Shown here piece after piece: positions 1 to 7,517 of a DNA stretch of 26,004 nt; positions within the stretch are counted from its first letter, which is position 1, and each line of letters opens with the position of its first letter. The position numbers were made by a program, and so were the translations under genes. A model generated the notes under the pieces. The model did not search any database and was not told the origin of the DNA. It was given only the letters and a program-made list of their open reading frames with translations. The stretch is from positions 1 through 26,004 of the IMG/VR virus record IMGVR_UViG_3300025652_000469. One strand, given 5' to 3'. The DNA is from a virus.

Positions 1-244
1 TTCCTGTCGTATGCTGTGATGTAACTTTACTTCCTATAGCCTCACAAAGTTCAGGAGAACGATAGCCAGAGGTAATAATTACAGGCTTATTATCAAACTT
101 TACTTTTAATCTTTCTAATATTTCATAACAAAGATCAGTAAGGTTTTTAATTTCTCCACTACCAGCTTTGTTTTTAATACCAAGCCTAATTGCAGTAGAG
201 GACTTTTCAAATTCTTCTAACTTAAAGTGTTTGGATAATTGCAT
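1..244 (-). CDS. Peptidase M15A-type endolysin, N-terminal part (cut by window edge)
   Basis: Eighty-one codons are visible, starting MQLSKHFKLEEFEKSSTAIR. The layout matches the phage M15 (D-Ala-D-Ala carboxypeptidase-like) endolysins: an LSKHF.LEEF opening, a helical stretch ending in LERLKV, the strand VIITSGYRSPEL, and then SQHTTG, the beginning of the SxHxxGxAxD zinc site. The histidine in SQH is the expected first zinc ligand; the Asp and second His lie beyond the window. Such enzymes cut peptide cross-links in peptidoglycan at lysis. A GAGG ribosome binding site lies 6 nt before the ATG. The gene follows the tail-fibre chaperone by 8 nt, at the end of the late operon. The holin-like gene is about 20 kb away. 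The family assignment is firm; catalytic completeness cannot be judged. Confidence 0.85.
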   Translation of the reverse strand, partial: MQLSKHFKLEEFEKSSTAIRLGIKNKAGSGEIKNLTDLCYEILERLKVKFDNKPVIITSGYRSPELCEAIGSKVTSQHTTG

Positions 245-252
245 TTAAACCT

Positions 253-540
253 CTATGGTTTAGTTGGAAAAGTAACAGCATTAACTTCATCTAGTGTAGT
301 TAAGCCATCTGTAATATCTCTTAATGTTTGTCTGTAAGTTGTCATTGCAGAAGTTAAAGTATTATCTGATAATGCTAAATAATCAGTAGCAGTTAAAAGA
401 CTATTTCTTTTTTGTCTTAAATCTGCCATTGTTCTATCAAACGCACCATTAGCATAAGCTAATTCTTCAGCATCTCTTGCTGTTTCTTCTGCTGCTGTAA
501 AAGGAACTATGTTCCCATTTATATTGTGATGTCTTGCCAT
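253..540 (-). CDS. Phage tail (fibre) assembly chaperone, Phage_tail_APC-like
   Basis: A protein of 95 aa. The C-terminal half reads LRQKRNSLLTATDYLALSDN, then a YRQTLRDI motif and a terminal FPTKP. This is the signature of the Phage_tail_APC family (R..RD.LL..tDw..l.d......YRQ.LRD....wP.kP), which occurs alone or at the end of tail-fibre proteins. The likely role is to help fold or assemble the fibre proteins encoded just upstream (567-3272). The residue that is usually Trp in tDW is Tyr here, and the Trp before P.KP is Phe, so this is a divergent member. The first 30 residues are specific to this phage. A GGAG lies upstream of the ATG at a rather long spacing. Confidence 0.75.
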   Translation of the reverse strand: MARHHNINGNIVPFTAAEETARDAEELAYANGAFDRTMADLRQKRNSLLTATDYLALSDNTLTSAMTTYRQTLRDITDGLTTLDEVNAVTFPTKP

Positions 541-566
541 AATTATTTATACTCCATTGTTAATTG

Positions 567-1181
567 TTAAGCAATACCATAAAGGCAAATATCTCCAGCG
601 TCTATGTTGCCTGAGTCCATTTGAAACCTTACAGCATCAATTGCACTCGTAGTATTTCCATAACCAGCGCAATGTGTATCATTTGAAGCTGGATTATCGG
701 TCATGTGATTTGCTCTAATAATAAAATGTTTTACAAATGTTGTAGATGATGGATTAAATAATTTCATTTCACCACTTAAAGATAAATCATTATCTGTTGT
801 CATTGTTGTACTTATATTTTGATAGCCTGTTCCTTGTGCTAAATCAAAACTAGCATTATATCCTATACCAGAAAAGCTATCATTTTCTGCATGATAAGAT
901 TGAAACCAAGTTGTAGTTTTAGCAACATTATAATTAGAACCACCATCTGTACTTATGTTAAATTGAAAATAAGAATTTGATGAACTTGGGTGTATATTCT
1001 TAAATGTAAATAAATATTCTTTGTAAGTATTATCAAGCACTACACCACTTGCACCATCAACAAAAGATAAAGTACCAGAACCACTAGCTGTTAACTTTTT
1101 AATAAATACCATAGAACCACCAAAACCAGCAGACATAGAACCAGCATCAAATATTGTTGAACCATTACTAATTAAACCCAT
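567..1181 (-). CDS. Fibre-associated virion protein, tandem paralogue 1 of 3
   Basis: A protein of 204 aa and the last of three tandem homologous genes. It shares with the other two an N-terminus with ISNGSTIFDAG, the strand TLSFVDGASGVVLD, the motif KNIHPS, GGSNYNVAKT, a YHAEND box, FDLAQGTG, FNPSSTTFVKHF and a C-terminal NTTSAIDAVRFQMDSGNI..G.I.LYGI. It is rich in Ser, Thr, Asn and Gly with regularly spaced beta-strand-like segments and has no signal peptide, as expected of a tail or fibre structural protein. I associate this architecture with uncharacterised structural proteins of marine phages, from memory. A strong GGAGG lies just before the ATG, and the preceding gene stops immediately before it. 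A host-recognition or decoration role is inferred only from its place after the tail fibre gene. Confidence 0.7.
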   Translation of the reverse strand: MGLISNGSTIFDAGSMSAGFGGSMVFIKKLTASGSGTLSFVDGASGVVLDNTYKEYLFTFKNIHPSSSNSYFQFNISTDGGSNYNVAKTTTWFQSYHAENDSFSGIGYNASFDLAQGTGYQNISTTMTTDNDLSLSGEMKLFNPSSTTFVKHFIIRANHMTDNPASNDTHCAGYGNTTSAIDAVRFQMDSGNIDAGDICLYGIA

Positions 1182-1802
1182 CTATCCTCCAATTCCATAT
1201 AATTTTATTACTCCATCAAAGTTGCCAGAAGCCATTTTAAATTGTATGGCATTTATTGTACTGGTTGTATTAAAATATCCAGCACCCAAATTTCTAATAC
1301 TAGCATCTGGACTAGCATTTCTCATTGTACTTATATCTGATGTAAAATGTTTTACAAAAGTAGAACTATTTGGTGAAAAAAAATTTAATACTCCACAACA
1401 ACCATTATCTGCATCACTACTATTTGTGTATGCTAAAGTAACATCTGATGTTGATTGTGCTAAATCATAACTTGTTTGATAACCAAATAATGCTTCTGCA
1501 CCATTTTCAATATGATATGCTCTAAATATTGTTGTTGTTGCTGTAACACCATAGGAACTTCCACCATTTGTAGAAGTTTGAAAAACAAAAGAAGTATCAG
1601 AAGCTGGGTGCATATTAATAAATTTAAACACATAAGAATCATAAGTACCATCAAAAACAACAGAAGATGCACCATGTACGAATGATAAGGTAGCACTACT
1701 AGAAGCAGTTAAAGTTTTAATTAAAGTCATATCACCAGTTGGTACTGCACTATCTAAAGTACCATTGTTTATTAAATTTGTTCCATTAGATACAACTGTC
1801 AT
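1182..1802 (-). CDS. Fibre-associated virion protein, tandem paralogue 2 of 3
   Basis: A protein of 206 aa and the most diverged of the three copies. It keeps LIKTLTASSSATLSFVHGAS, INMHPAS (IHPS in the others), GGSSYGV, YHIENG, YDLAQST, FFSPNSSTFVKHF and YFNTTSTINAIQFKMASGN. The central part differs: it carries two adjacent Cys (NGCCGV) that are absent from the other copies. The C-terminus ends LYGIGG. The ribosome binding site AAGGATAG stands before the ATG, and the stop TAG abuts the ATG of copy 1. Its divergence suggests the copies are not functionally identical. The family is recognised by mutual similarity; the molecular role is unknown. Confidence 0.7.
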   Translation of the reverse strand: MTVVSNGTNLINNGTLDSAVPTGDMTLIKTLTASSSATLSFVHGASSVVFDGTYDSYVFKFINMHPASDTSFVFQTSTNGGSSYGVTATTTIFRAYHIENGAEALFGYQTSYDLAQSTSDVTLAYTNSSDADNGCCGVLNFFSPNSSTFVKHFTSDISTMRNASPDASIRNLGAGYFNTTSTINAIQFKMASGNFDGVIKLYGIGG

Positions 1803-1803
1803 A

Positions 1804-2427
1804 TTAACTATCCTTTATTCCGTAAAGTTTAATTTTACCAGATTCTATATTGTTAGATGTCATTTGAAATCTTACTGCATTTACAGCACTTGTAGTATTT
1901 GCATATCCAGCAACTAGATTATGATAATTAGCAGCAAAACCAGCATGACTTAGATGGGCTGATGAGCATATAAAATGTTTTACAAAAGTTGTAGAACTTG
2001 GGTTAAAAATTTGTAATGTACCAGAACCATTTTCATCTGCTGCATGACCAATTTTTGAAGTTAAATTTTGAAATCCTGTTCCTTGTGCTAAATCAAATCC
2101 AGTATCATAACCTAAAGTTACCGCTGCATCATTTTCCATATGATAAGCAACTATAAATGAAGATGTCTTTGCTACATTATAATTAGAACCACCATTTATT
2201 GAAACATTAAATGCAAGTTTTTGACCTGTATGACTTGGGTGGATATTAATAAACTCAAACTTATAAATAGGATATGTGCTATCCAAGACTACTCCAGCAG
2301 TTCCATGTACGAATGACAATGTAGAACTAGAACTAGCAGTTAAAGTTTTAATATGAACCATTGAGCCTAGACTAACTGAAAATGCACCAGCGTCTGCAAT
2401 GGTTACTGCATTAGAGATGATTGCCAT
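1804..2427 (-). CDS. Fibre-associated virion protein, tandem paralogue 3 of 3
   Basis: A protein of 207 aa, the first-transcribed copy. It starts MAIISNAVTIADAGAFSVSL and keeps all family boxes: TLSFVHGTAGVVLD, INIHPS, GGSNYNVAKT, YHMEND, FDLAQGTG, FNPSSTTFVKHF and YANTTSAVNAVRFQMTSNNI. At the DNA level it shares near-identical patches with copy 2, for example the stretch around 1670-1722 versus 2303-2354 encoding FVHG and the LTAS strand, which points to a fairly recent duplication or to recombination between copies. A GAGGAAG ribosome binding site precedes the ATG, and the tail fibre gene ends 2 nt upstream. It is probably a structural protein attached to the fibre or tail tip (inference from context). 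Confidence 0.7.
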   Translation of the reverse strand: MAIISNAVTIADAGAFSVSLGSMVHIKTLTASSSSTLSFVHGTAGVVLDSTYPIYKFEFINIHPSHTGQKLAFNVSINGGSNYNVAKTSSFIVAYHMENDAAVTLGYDTGFDLAQGTGFQNLTSKIGHAADENGSGTLQIFNPSSTTFVKHFICSSAHLSHAGFAANYHNLVAGYANTTSAVNAVRFQMTSNNIESGKIKLYGIKDS

Positions 2428-2429
2428 GT

Positions 2430-3272
2430 TTAAACTTCCTCTAATTTAAACTTATATTTTTTTCCTGATTTATTATTAAGGATATAAAGTTCTTCTGAAC
2501 CCTCTTGAATAGTCCAATTTCCTGTTGTGCCATCAACAATATTACCTTCGGTTTTACTTTCATTTGATAGATGTAAATCTCCTGTATAAATGTTTCTCCA
2601 TTGTTTTGATGGACTTCCTAAATCATAAGTATCATCAGCACTTGGTAATGCGTGTTCTCCAATAGAACTAAAGTCTGCTGCTGGTGCTGCTGCCCAAGTA
2701 AGACCACCCGTATTACCAGATTGTGCAGTAAGCATATATCCGTTTTGTGGTGCATTAGAAACTTTTAAATTTGCTTCATCAACAATATTGTCAGCAATAG
2801 TTAAAGCAGTTGCTCCTGTTACTTCGCCTGTGTGTGTTGCATTTGTACTAAAAGTTTGAAAAGATGGTACTGCTCCAGCACCAGCACTTACTAAAACTTG
2901 TCCTGAACTTCCTGTAGCGACAGCAACAGGGTTTCCTGAAGTATCATAAGAAATTAAATTACCATCTGTACCACTAGCCATTTTTGCTAAAGTAACAGAG
3001 TCATCTGCTAGAGTTACACTAGAGTCAGTAAAATCAACTGTGTTAGCTGTAAAATTAATAGTTGCTAAAGTTATATCATCAGCACCATCGTACATTTTTA
3101 AAAGTTGTGCAGTTGCAGCACCAGATGTATCTAACCAGATTGTTCCAGCGACAGCACTACTAGGTCTTGATGAACCTGAATTAGATGAATTAACAGCAGA
3201 AAGAACATTATTAATGTCTGTTCTAACTGTGGGAAAAGATGCGTTTGCTATGTTATAATCGTGTTGTGCCAT
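2430..3272 (-). CDS. Tail fibre protein
   Basis: A protein of 280 aa. The N-terminus MAQHDYNIANASFPTVRTDI with NNVLSAVNSSNSGSSRPSS followed by GTIWLDTS is a common opening of marine phage fibre proteins, probably the virion-attachment part. Residues of about 75-105 hold short repeats of the type VTLADDSVTLAKM, typical of a trimeric beta-helical shaft. The middle is Gly/Ala/Ser/Thr rich. The C-terminal part contains LPSADDTYDLGSPSKQWRNI, then TGNWTIQEGSEEL and the final GKKYKFKLEEV, which resembles the ends of structural fibre proteins that carry a DLGS..rW..iy..dlhl box. There is no obvious peptidase chaperone domain. The likely role is contact with the host surface. Three paralogous proteins and a fibre chaperone follow. 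Confidence 0.75.
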   Translation of the reverse strand: MAQHDYNIANASFPTVRTDINNVLSAVNSSNSGSSRPSSAVAGTIWLDTSGAATAQLLKMYDGADDITLATINFTANTVDFTDSSVTLADDSVTLAKMASGTDGNLISYDTSGNPVAVATGSSGQVLVSAGAGAVPSFQTFSTNATHTGEVTGATALTIADNIVDEANLKVSNAPQNGYMLTAQSGNTGGLTWAAAPAADFSSIGEHALPSADDTYDLGSPSKQWRNIYTGDLHLSNESKTEGNIVDGTTGNWTIQEGSEELYILNNKSGKKYKFKLEEV

Positions 3273-3290
3273 ATTTGTTTTATACTCCTT

Positions 3291-6155
3291 TTAGAACCCT
3301 TTTGCAATAAAATCAAATGTTTTAGATATTGCTGTTCCACTTGCATTTTTAAAAGTTACGTTAAATCCATTAATAGTTTTCGATTCTACTAAAAAGAAAT
3401 CTCCTGTTGCCATTCCTTGTCCTGTAATTCCTAGTGCATAATTAACAGTTTTATAAGGGTTTGTAAATGTTACAGTTTTAGTTCCAGCACCTGATGTTAT
3501 ATCATTTCCACTAAATATTCTATCTTCCATATCTATTGTAACTGATACTTCTTCTACAACAGGAGTTGAAGCTAAATCACTTGAAGTTAAAACAACTCTA
3601 AATTTAAAGTATCTAGCAGTATAGTTTCCTATTACAAAATTTTGAAAAGCTGTGTAGGTAGAGTTATCATTACTTGTTGCAATCTCAATATGTGCATTAG
3701 AGTTAGCTGGTGTATCTCCATCAAAACTAGAATTTTGTGTATCAAATAATCCTGTTCTATTATCAAATAAATCATCTGGGTCGTCTGAAGTTTGTTTTAA
3801 AGTAGCTGTAAGTCTGCAAGTATGTGAAGCACCTATATCAACTATATCTGCAAATAAATAATTACCACTTGCAAAGAAGTCTGCATTAGCTACACCAGAA
3901 TCAAAAAATCTAGTTGTTTCTGTATCAAAGTTTCCACTAGCTGAATCAAATAATTCAGAAGAATCTAATCTTAATGTGCCATCTACTAATGCTGTGTTTG
4001 TTAATGTTCCATCAAAGTCAGGGTGTTCTGATACAGAAGTTATTGAGTTAAAGTTTTGAATCCCTGTAACATTAGAAACAATAGCTGTTGCATTAGAACT
4101 AAAGTTTCCAAGTTTATCGACTGCTTTAATTAAATAAGTTCCAACCCTTGCTGGTACATTTATAGAAGTTGCTGGTCTTGATACTTTCTCTACCAAAGAT
4201 ACAGAGTTTGCCCAATCTCCTGTGCCATCTGTTAATGTTGAATATCTAATTTGATAATAAGCTAAATCTAAATCTGGCACTTGTGTCCATGATAAATGTG
4301 CTTCTTGTCCTAAAATATTACAAGAAAAATCTGTAACATCTTGTGGTGGCTCAATCGCACCAATAATAGTTCTAGTTGCTGTTACATAAGCTGAACTAAC
4401 TCCAAAACTATTCACAGCTTTAACTCTTACATTATAAATCTTTTGGTCAATTACATTTAAAACTCTATGATTTAATCCTGACCCTTGTGCGTAAATAATA
4501 TAATCTGAATCTGTGCTTAACTTATATTCCACTTGGTAATAATCAACAAAGCTATCAGGAGAAGCACCTATTGCTACATTTAAAGCTACAATTACAGTTC
4601 CATCATTATATTCAATTAATTCATCATCTAAAGTAACACTTGATGGAGTTTGAATAGTATAAGGGTTTGGTAAATTAGTTGATGGAGTTGATGCTACTTG
4701 TGTTTTAGTAGCCCAAGTATAATGAGAATCTTGGTGTTCCATTAAGTCTAAACCTAATGTGAAATCAGCATTAAAATTAATTGCTAATACTCTGAATTGT
4801 TTATTTGAAAAACCTAATGAAGAATGCGTTACTCCTAAAATATCTCCTATGGCAATATCATAAGCACTAAAGCTAACATTAATTGTTAAGCCTAATGCTT
4901 CTCTTGATCTTCTTAAAATAACTTCTGCTAGTTCTAATGCTTGATATGGACTTGTTATTGTTTTCATATCAAATCTTCCCTCTAATAAAAAACCACCATC
5001 AACAGCTTTCATAGTTGCGTGTTTATCTGCTGTTGCATATCCACTATCATCTATTTCAGGAAATTGTACTTCATTAACTTGATAGTTTCTATCTGGGTCT
5101 ACAAAAGAACATATAACTCTATTGTATTTTGAATTTTTAGTTGGACTATTTAAAGTATAGCCACCAATAATATCATCTTCTGTAATTGTAATTGAAGATG
5201 AGCCTGTTGTTTCTATTATTAATTTATATTTACCACTAACATAAGGAAGATAACCTCTACAACCTTTTAAAAATTCTCTAACATTATCTATTACAGGACT
5301 TGAAGTATCTATAATAGCATTACAATCCATTACGTCTATTGTAGTTGAACCATATGCTGTAACATCTGTATCACAAATTCCAGATGCTGTATAAAAACTT
5401 GGTATATCAATATTTGCTATCGCTATTCCTTTTCCATATCTTTCGTTAGTTAAATAATCTAATAAACACCATGCTGGGTTGTTTGAAAATGCAGCAGTTT
5501 GAGCAACAGAACTTGAATTGTAAGCTACAACTTTTTTACCTTGTACTACTGATTGAACTTTAGGAATTCCTGTAAATGCGTCTGCGTTCCATTTGAATCT
5601 TAAAGCTAAATAACAAAGTCCAGATAGTTTGTGAGAACTACCCCAATTATCTAATGTTGATAATAAATCAGAAGCTGATTGTCCATCAGTTCCATAATGA
5701 GGCTCTACTGTAATTAAACTTTCCGAATCTTTATAAAAATTAGCATCATTACTTGCTACTGTTCTTTGTGTATTATCTGCTAAATCTCCTGACCATGTTA
5801 TTACTTTGTCGTCAACTCTAATTTCTGTAATATCGTTTATCTCTCCCTCTGATAAAATAATTGCCATGTATAAATAAGTGTTATCAGTACCAGAAGTTTC
5901 TACAAAAACTCTAGTTCCACCGATCATTCTTTCTCCATAAATTACAGGAATATTTGCGTCATTAGATTGTTTATTTAATAAGATTCCTTTTTCGTAATTA
6001 TCAAAGTCATTAGTTCCAAAGTCTGGTTGTTCAGGAACTTTAGGACGCATAACCCAAGCTATCGCAACACTAATAACTAAACCAACAATAGGGTTTATCT
6101 TTAATGCCTTTGTTGCAATACTAACTACTGCTCTAAAAAAACTACCGAAACCCAT
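3291..6155 (-). CDS. Central tail hub / host-specificity protein (lambda J-like, with FN3 domains)
   Basis: A protein of 954 aa, the largest in the window. The N-terminus (about 8-36) is hydrophobic and amphipathic, as in many J/TipJ proteins, followed by P.IYGERMIGGTRVFVETSG, a typical start of the hub domain. Residues of about 250-340 resemble the Phage-tail_3 region (REFLKGCRGYLPYVSGKYKL, ITEDDIIGG). Two fibronectin type III-like modules lie at about 505-600 and 600-700, each with paired aromatic strands such as YYQVEYK and AYYQIRYST. The C-terminal 200 residues contain repeated LFDS/LFDNRTGLFDTQNSSFD segments and a beta-rich tip. By family knowledge it forms the tail tip trimer that contacts the host. 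It is coupled to the DUF2163 gene by TAATG and followed by the fibre genes. Confidence 0.8.
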   Translation of the reverse strand: MGFGSFFRAVVSIATKALKINPIVGLVISVAIAWVMRPKVPEQPDFGTNDFDNYEKGILLNKQSNDANIPVIYGERMIGGTRVFVETSGTDNTYLYMAIILSEGEINDITEIRVDDKVITWSGDLADNTQRTVASNDANFYKDSESLITVEPHYGTDGQSASDLLSTLDNWGSSHKLSGLCYLALRFKWNADAFTGIPKVQSVVQGKKVVAYNSSSVAQTAAFSNNPAWCLLDYLTNERYGKGIAIANIDIPSFYTASGICDTDVTAYGSTTIDVMDCNAIIDTSSPVIDNVREFLKGCRGYLPYVSGKYKLIIETTGSSSITITEDDIIGGYTLNSPTKNSKYNRVICSFVDPDRNYQVNEVQFPEIDDSGYATADKHATMKAVDGGFLLEGRFDMKTITSPYQALELAEVILRRSREALGLTINVSFSAYDIAIGDILGVTHSSLGFSNKQFRVLAINFNADFTLGLDLMEHQDSHYTWATKTQVASTPSTNLPNPYTIQTPSSVTLDDELIEYNDGTVIVALNVAIGASPDSFVDYYQVEYKLSTDSDYIIYAQGSGLNHRVLNVIDQKIYNVRVKAVNSFGVSSAYVTATRTIIGAIEPPQDVTDFSCNILGQEAHLSWTQVPDLDLAYYQIRYSTLTDGTGDWANSVSLVEKVSRPATSINVPARVGTYLIKAVDKLGNFSSNATAIVSNVTGIQNFNSITSVSEHPDFDGTLTNTALVDGTLRLDSSELFDSASGNFDTETTRFFDSGVANADFFASGNYLFADIVDIGASHTCRLTATLKQTSDDPDDLFDNRTGLFDTQNSSFDGDTPANSNAHIEIATSNDNSTYTAFQNFVIGNYTARYFKFRVVLTSSDLASTPVVEEVSVTIDMEDRIFSGNDITSGAGTKTVTFTNPYKTVNYALGITGQGMATGDFFLVESKTINGFNVTFKNASGTAISKTFDFIAKGF

Positions 6156-6721
6156 TACTCTCTACCCCATTTAATATCTTGTACTGTTTCAGAACTAAAG
6201 TTCATTCCAACATCTGTACTAAAAAATCTTTGTTGAGAAGTGTTGTTTGTTTTACGTCCATTCTTTTTATCAAAGTCTGCCCAATGACTTACAACACCTA
6301 AATTAACCACACTATCTGTTTCAGATTCACTAACACTAAAAGTTTCTATGTTTCCTGAATATAAAAGAAATGGGTCTGCAATAATAGAATTATCATCAGC
6401 TAATAAACCTCTAAAAATAGTTACAGCATCATTCACTATATTTTCATTTAGAACTACTGATATAAATGTTTGATCTGCACCTGATAAAGATATTGTTAAA
6501 CTTGATTTAGTTACATCTGCTTGTTCTGTAAAATTAGAAAAACCTAATATAAAATCACTTGCTGAATAAGTAACTGAACTACCTGATATTGATGATGTTA
6601 ATGGAAATGAGCAATCTGTAATATTAACAGGAGTACCAAACCCAAGTGTAATAAGATGGAATGGTCTAATATCATTTGTTGCTAATTCGTTCTTTAATGC
6701 TGTTGTCAGGCTTCTCGTCAT
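6155..6721 (-). CDS. DUF2163-type tail tip protein
   Basis: A protein of 188 aa from the chosen ATG. It opens MTRSLTTALKNELATNDIRP with an LITLGFGTPVNITDC strand, the classic start of the DUF2163 (phage BR0599) family, whose relative in the Rhodobacter gene transfer agent is a baseplate hub protein beneath the tail tube. A longer reading from a TTG at 6730 is possible, but a GAGGA ribosome binding site at 6724-6728 lies correctly for the ATG at 6721. The family often has a second conserved C-terminal domain rich in Cys/His; here the protein stops early after DIKWGRE, so it is short for the family. It overlaps the preceding 74-codon gene by 50 nt. Confidence 0.75.
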   Translation of the reverse strand: MTRSLTTALKNELATNDIRPFHLITLGFGTPVNITDCSFPLTSSISGSSVTYSASDFILGFSNFTEQADVTKSSLTISLSGADQTFISVVLNENIVNDAVTIFRGLLADDNSIIADPFLLYSGNIETFSVSESETDSVVNLGVVSHWADFDKKNGRKTNNTSQQRFFSTDVGMNFSSETVQDIKWGRE

Positions 6722-6896
6722 ATTCCTCAAATGTTCTTCTAGTTACTTTTATTGAATCATTGACAGTATAAGTAGCATTTTTAGATGGGTCGCTATACTT
6801 TCCTTGATTCAAAGATTGAGCATTAAAATCATCAGCTTCAATTATTTCTTCTGCCAAGAAATCAACACTAATCCAATACTTGACTTTATATTTCAT
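6672..6896 (-). CDS. Small protein of unknown function in the tail tip operon
   Basis: A protein of 74 aa, MKYKVKYWISVDFLAEEIIE followed by ADDFNAQSLNQGKY and a charged C-terminus. I do not recognise a family. It begins with a short beta-strand-like segment, and the rest is acidic and mixed in charge. There is no signal peptide or membrane span. The ATG lies 3 nt after the stop of the Dit-like gene, with a purine-rich stretch in place of a clear Shine-Dalgarno. It shares its last 50 nt with the start of the DUF2163 gene in another frame. Its place in the tail operon suggests a tail accessory role. Confidence 0.6.
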   Translation of the reverse strand: MKYKVKYWISVDFLAEEIIEADDFNAQSLNQGKYSDPSKNATYTVNDSIKVTRRTFEEYDEKPDNSIKERISNK

Positions 6897-7517
6897 CTAT
6901 AAGGCTTCTTCAACATCAAATTGATACTCGTAATATAATTTGCCTTCATTATCTGCACCTGATACTCCAAATTCTTGAATGTCAGTTGTTAAAGATACTG
7001 TAAATGGAACATTGTCATAAGTAACTACTGAATCGTTTGCTAGTGCTACAAGTAAAGGTGGCTCTATTGTAACTGTTGAAGCATTACTAGATGCCTGAAC
7101 ATCTGCTACAACCATATAAACTTTAGAATGACTTGCAAACTTTATAAAATCTCCAGCTTTGAATGCATGTGGATTATCGTTATGGTGTCCGTCCATAGCA
7201 ATCGTTGTATCTCCAACTGCGTGAACACCATTAACTAAAACTGTACCTGACTCGTTACCTCTAGCATCTTCAAGTTCTGGTGGGATAATTGTAAAGGTTT
7301 CTTTTTGACCTCTTTGTTTCATTATAAAAGCCATCAACTCTCCATAGGTACTTGATCTAGTTCCTGTAATAATTTGAACTGTAAAAGCAAATCTTTGGTT
7401 ATCTATTTGTCTAACTAATCTTTTACCTGATACTGATTTAGATACGATAGTATTTTGAATTGACTTTATTCCTAAAGTTCCAAATTTAGCAGTTGATATA
7501 GGGAAAGCACCTGACAT
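6897..7517 (-). CDS. Distal tail (Dit-like) protein
   Basis: A protein of 206 aa. The N-terminal half has the pattern of Dit or DUF2460-like proteins: a strand with SVSGKRLVRQIDNQRFAFTV, then YGELMAFIMKQRGQKETFTI, corresponding to the conserved region that ends in qrG....F. Residues of about 85-165 form an inserted beta domain (VNGVHAVGDTTIAMDG, FKAGDFIKFASHSKVYMVV) that many phage relatives also carry; it resembles a small binding module. The last 40 residues (VPFTVSLTTDIQEFG, YYEYQFDVEEAL) complete the tail-tube-like fold. By position, between tape measure and DUF2163, it should form the ring joining tube and tip. The TAATG overlap with the tape measure stop indicates coupling. Confidence 0.65.
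   Translation of the reverse strand: MSGAFPISTAKFGTLGIKSIQNTIVSKSVSGKRLVRQIDNQRFAFTVQIITGTRSSTYGELMAFIMKQRGQKETFTIIPPELEDARGNESGTVLVNGVHAVGDTTIAMDGHHNDNPHAFKAGDFIKFASHSKVYMVVADVQASSNASTVTIEPPLLVALANDSVVTYDNVPFTVSLTTDIQEFGVSGADNEGKLYYEYQFDVEEAL

Larger units (their letters stand above)
567..2427 (-). repeat. Tandem array of three diverged gene copies (about 0.62 kb each)
   Basis: Three back-to-back genes of 615, 621 and 624 nt encode colinear homologous proteins with no other genes between them. The conserved boxes occur in the same order in all copies, and patches of nucleotide identity remain. The array sits between the tail fibre and its chaperone, the place where phages commonly vary host-range genes. 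Confidence 0.7.

Noticed and set aside
1460-1696. Minus-strand 78-codon frame in paralogue 2
   Set aside because: Out of frame with a gene that is supported by two homologues; the product is Leu/Met/Gln-rich and not conserved in copies 1 and 3.
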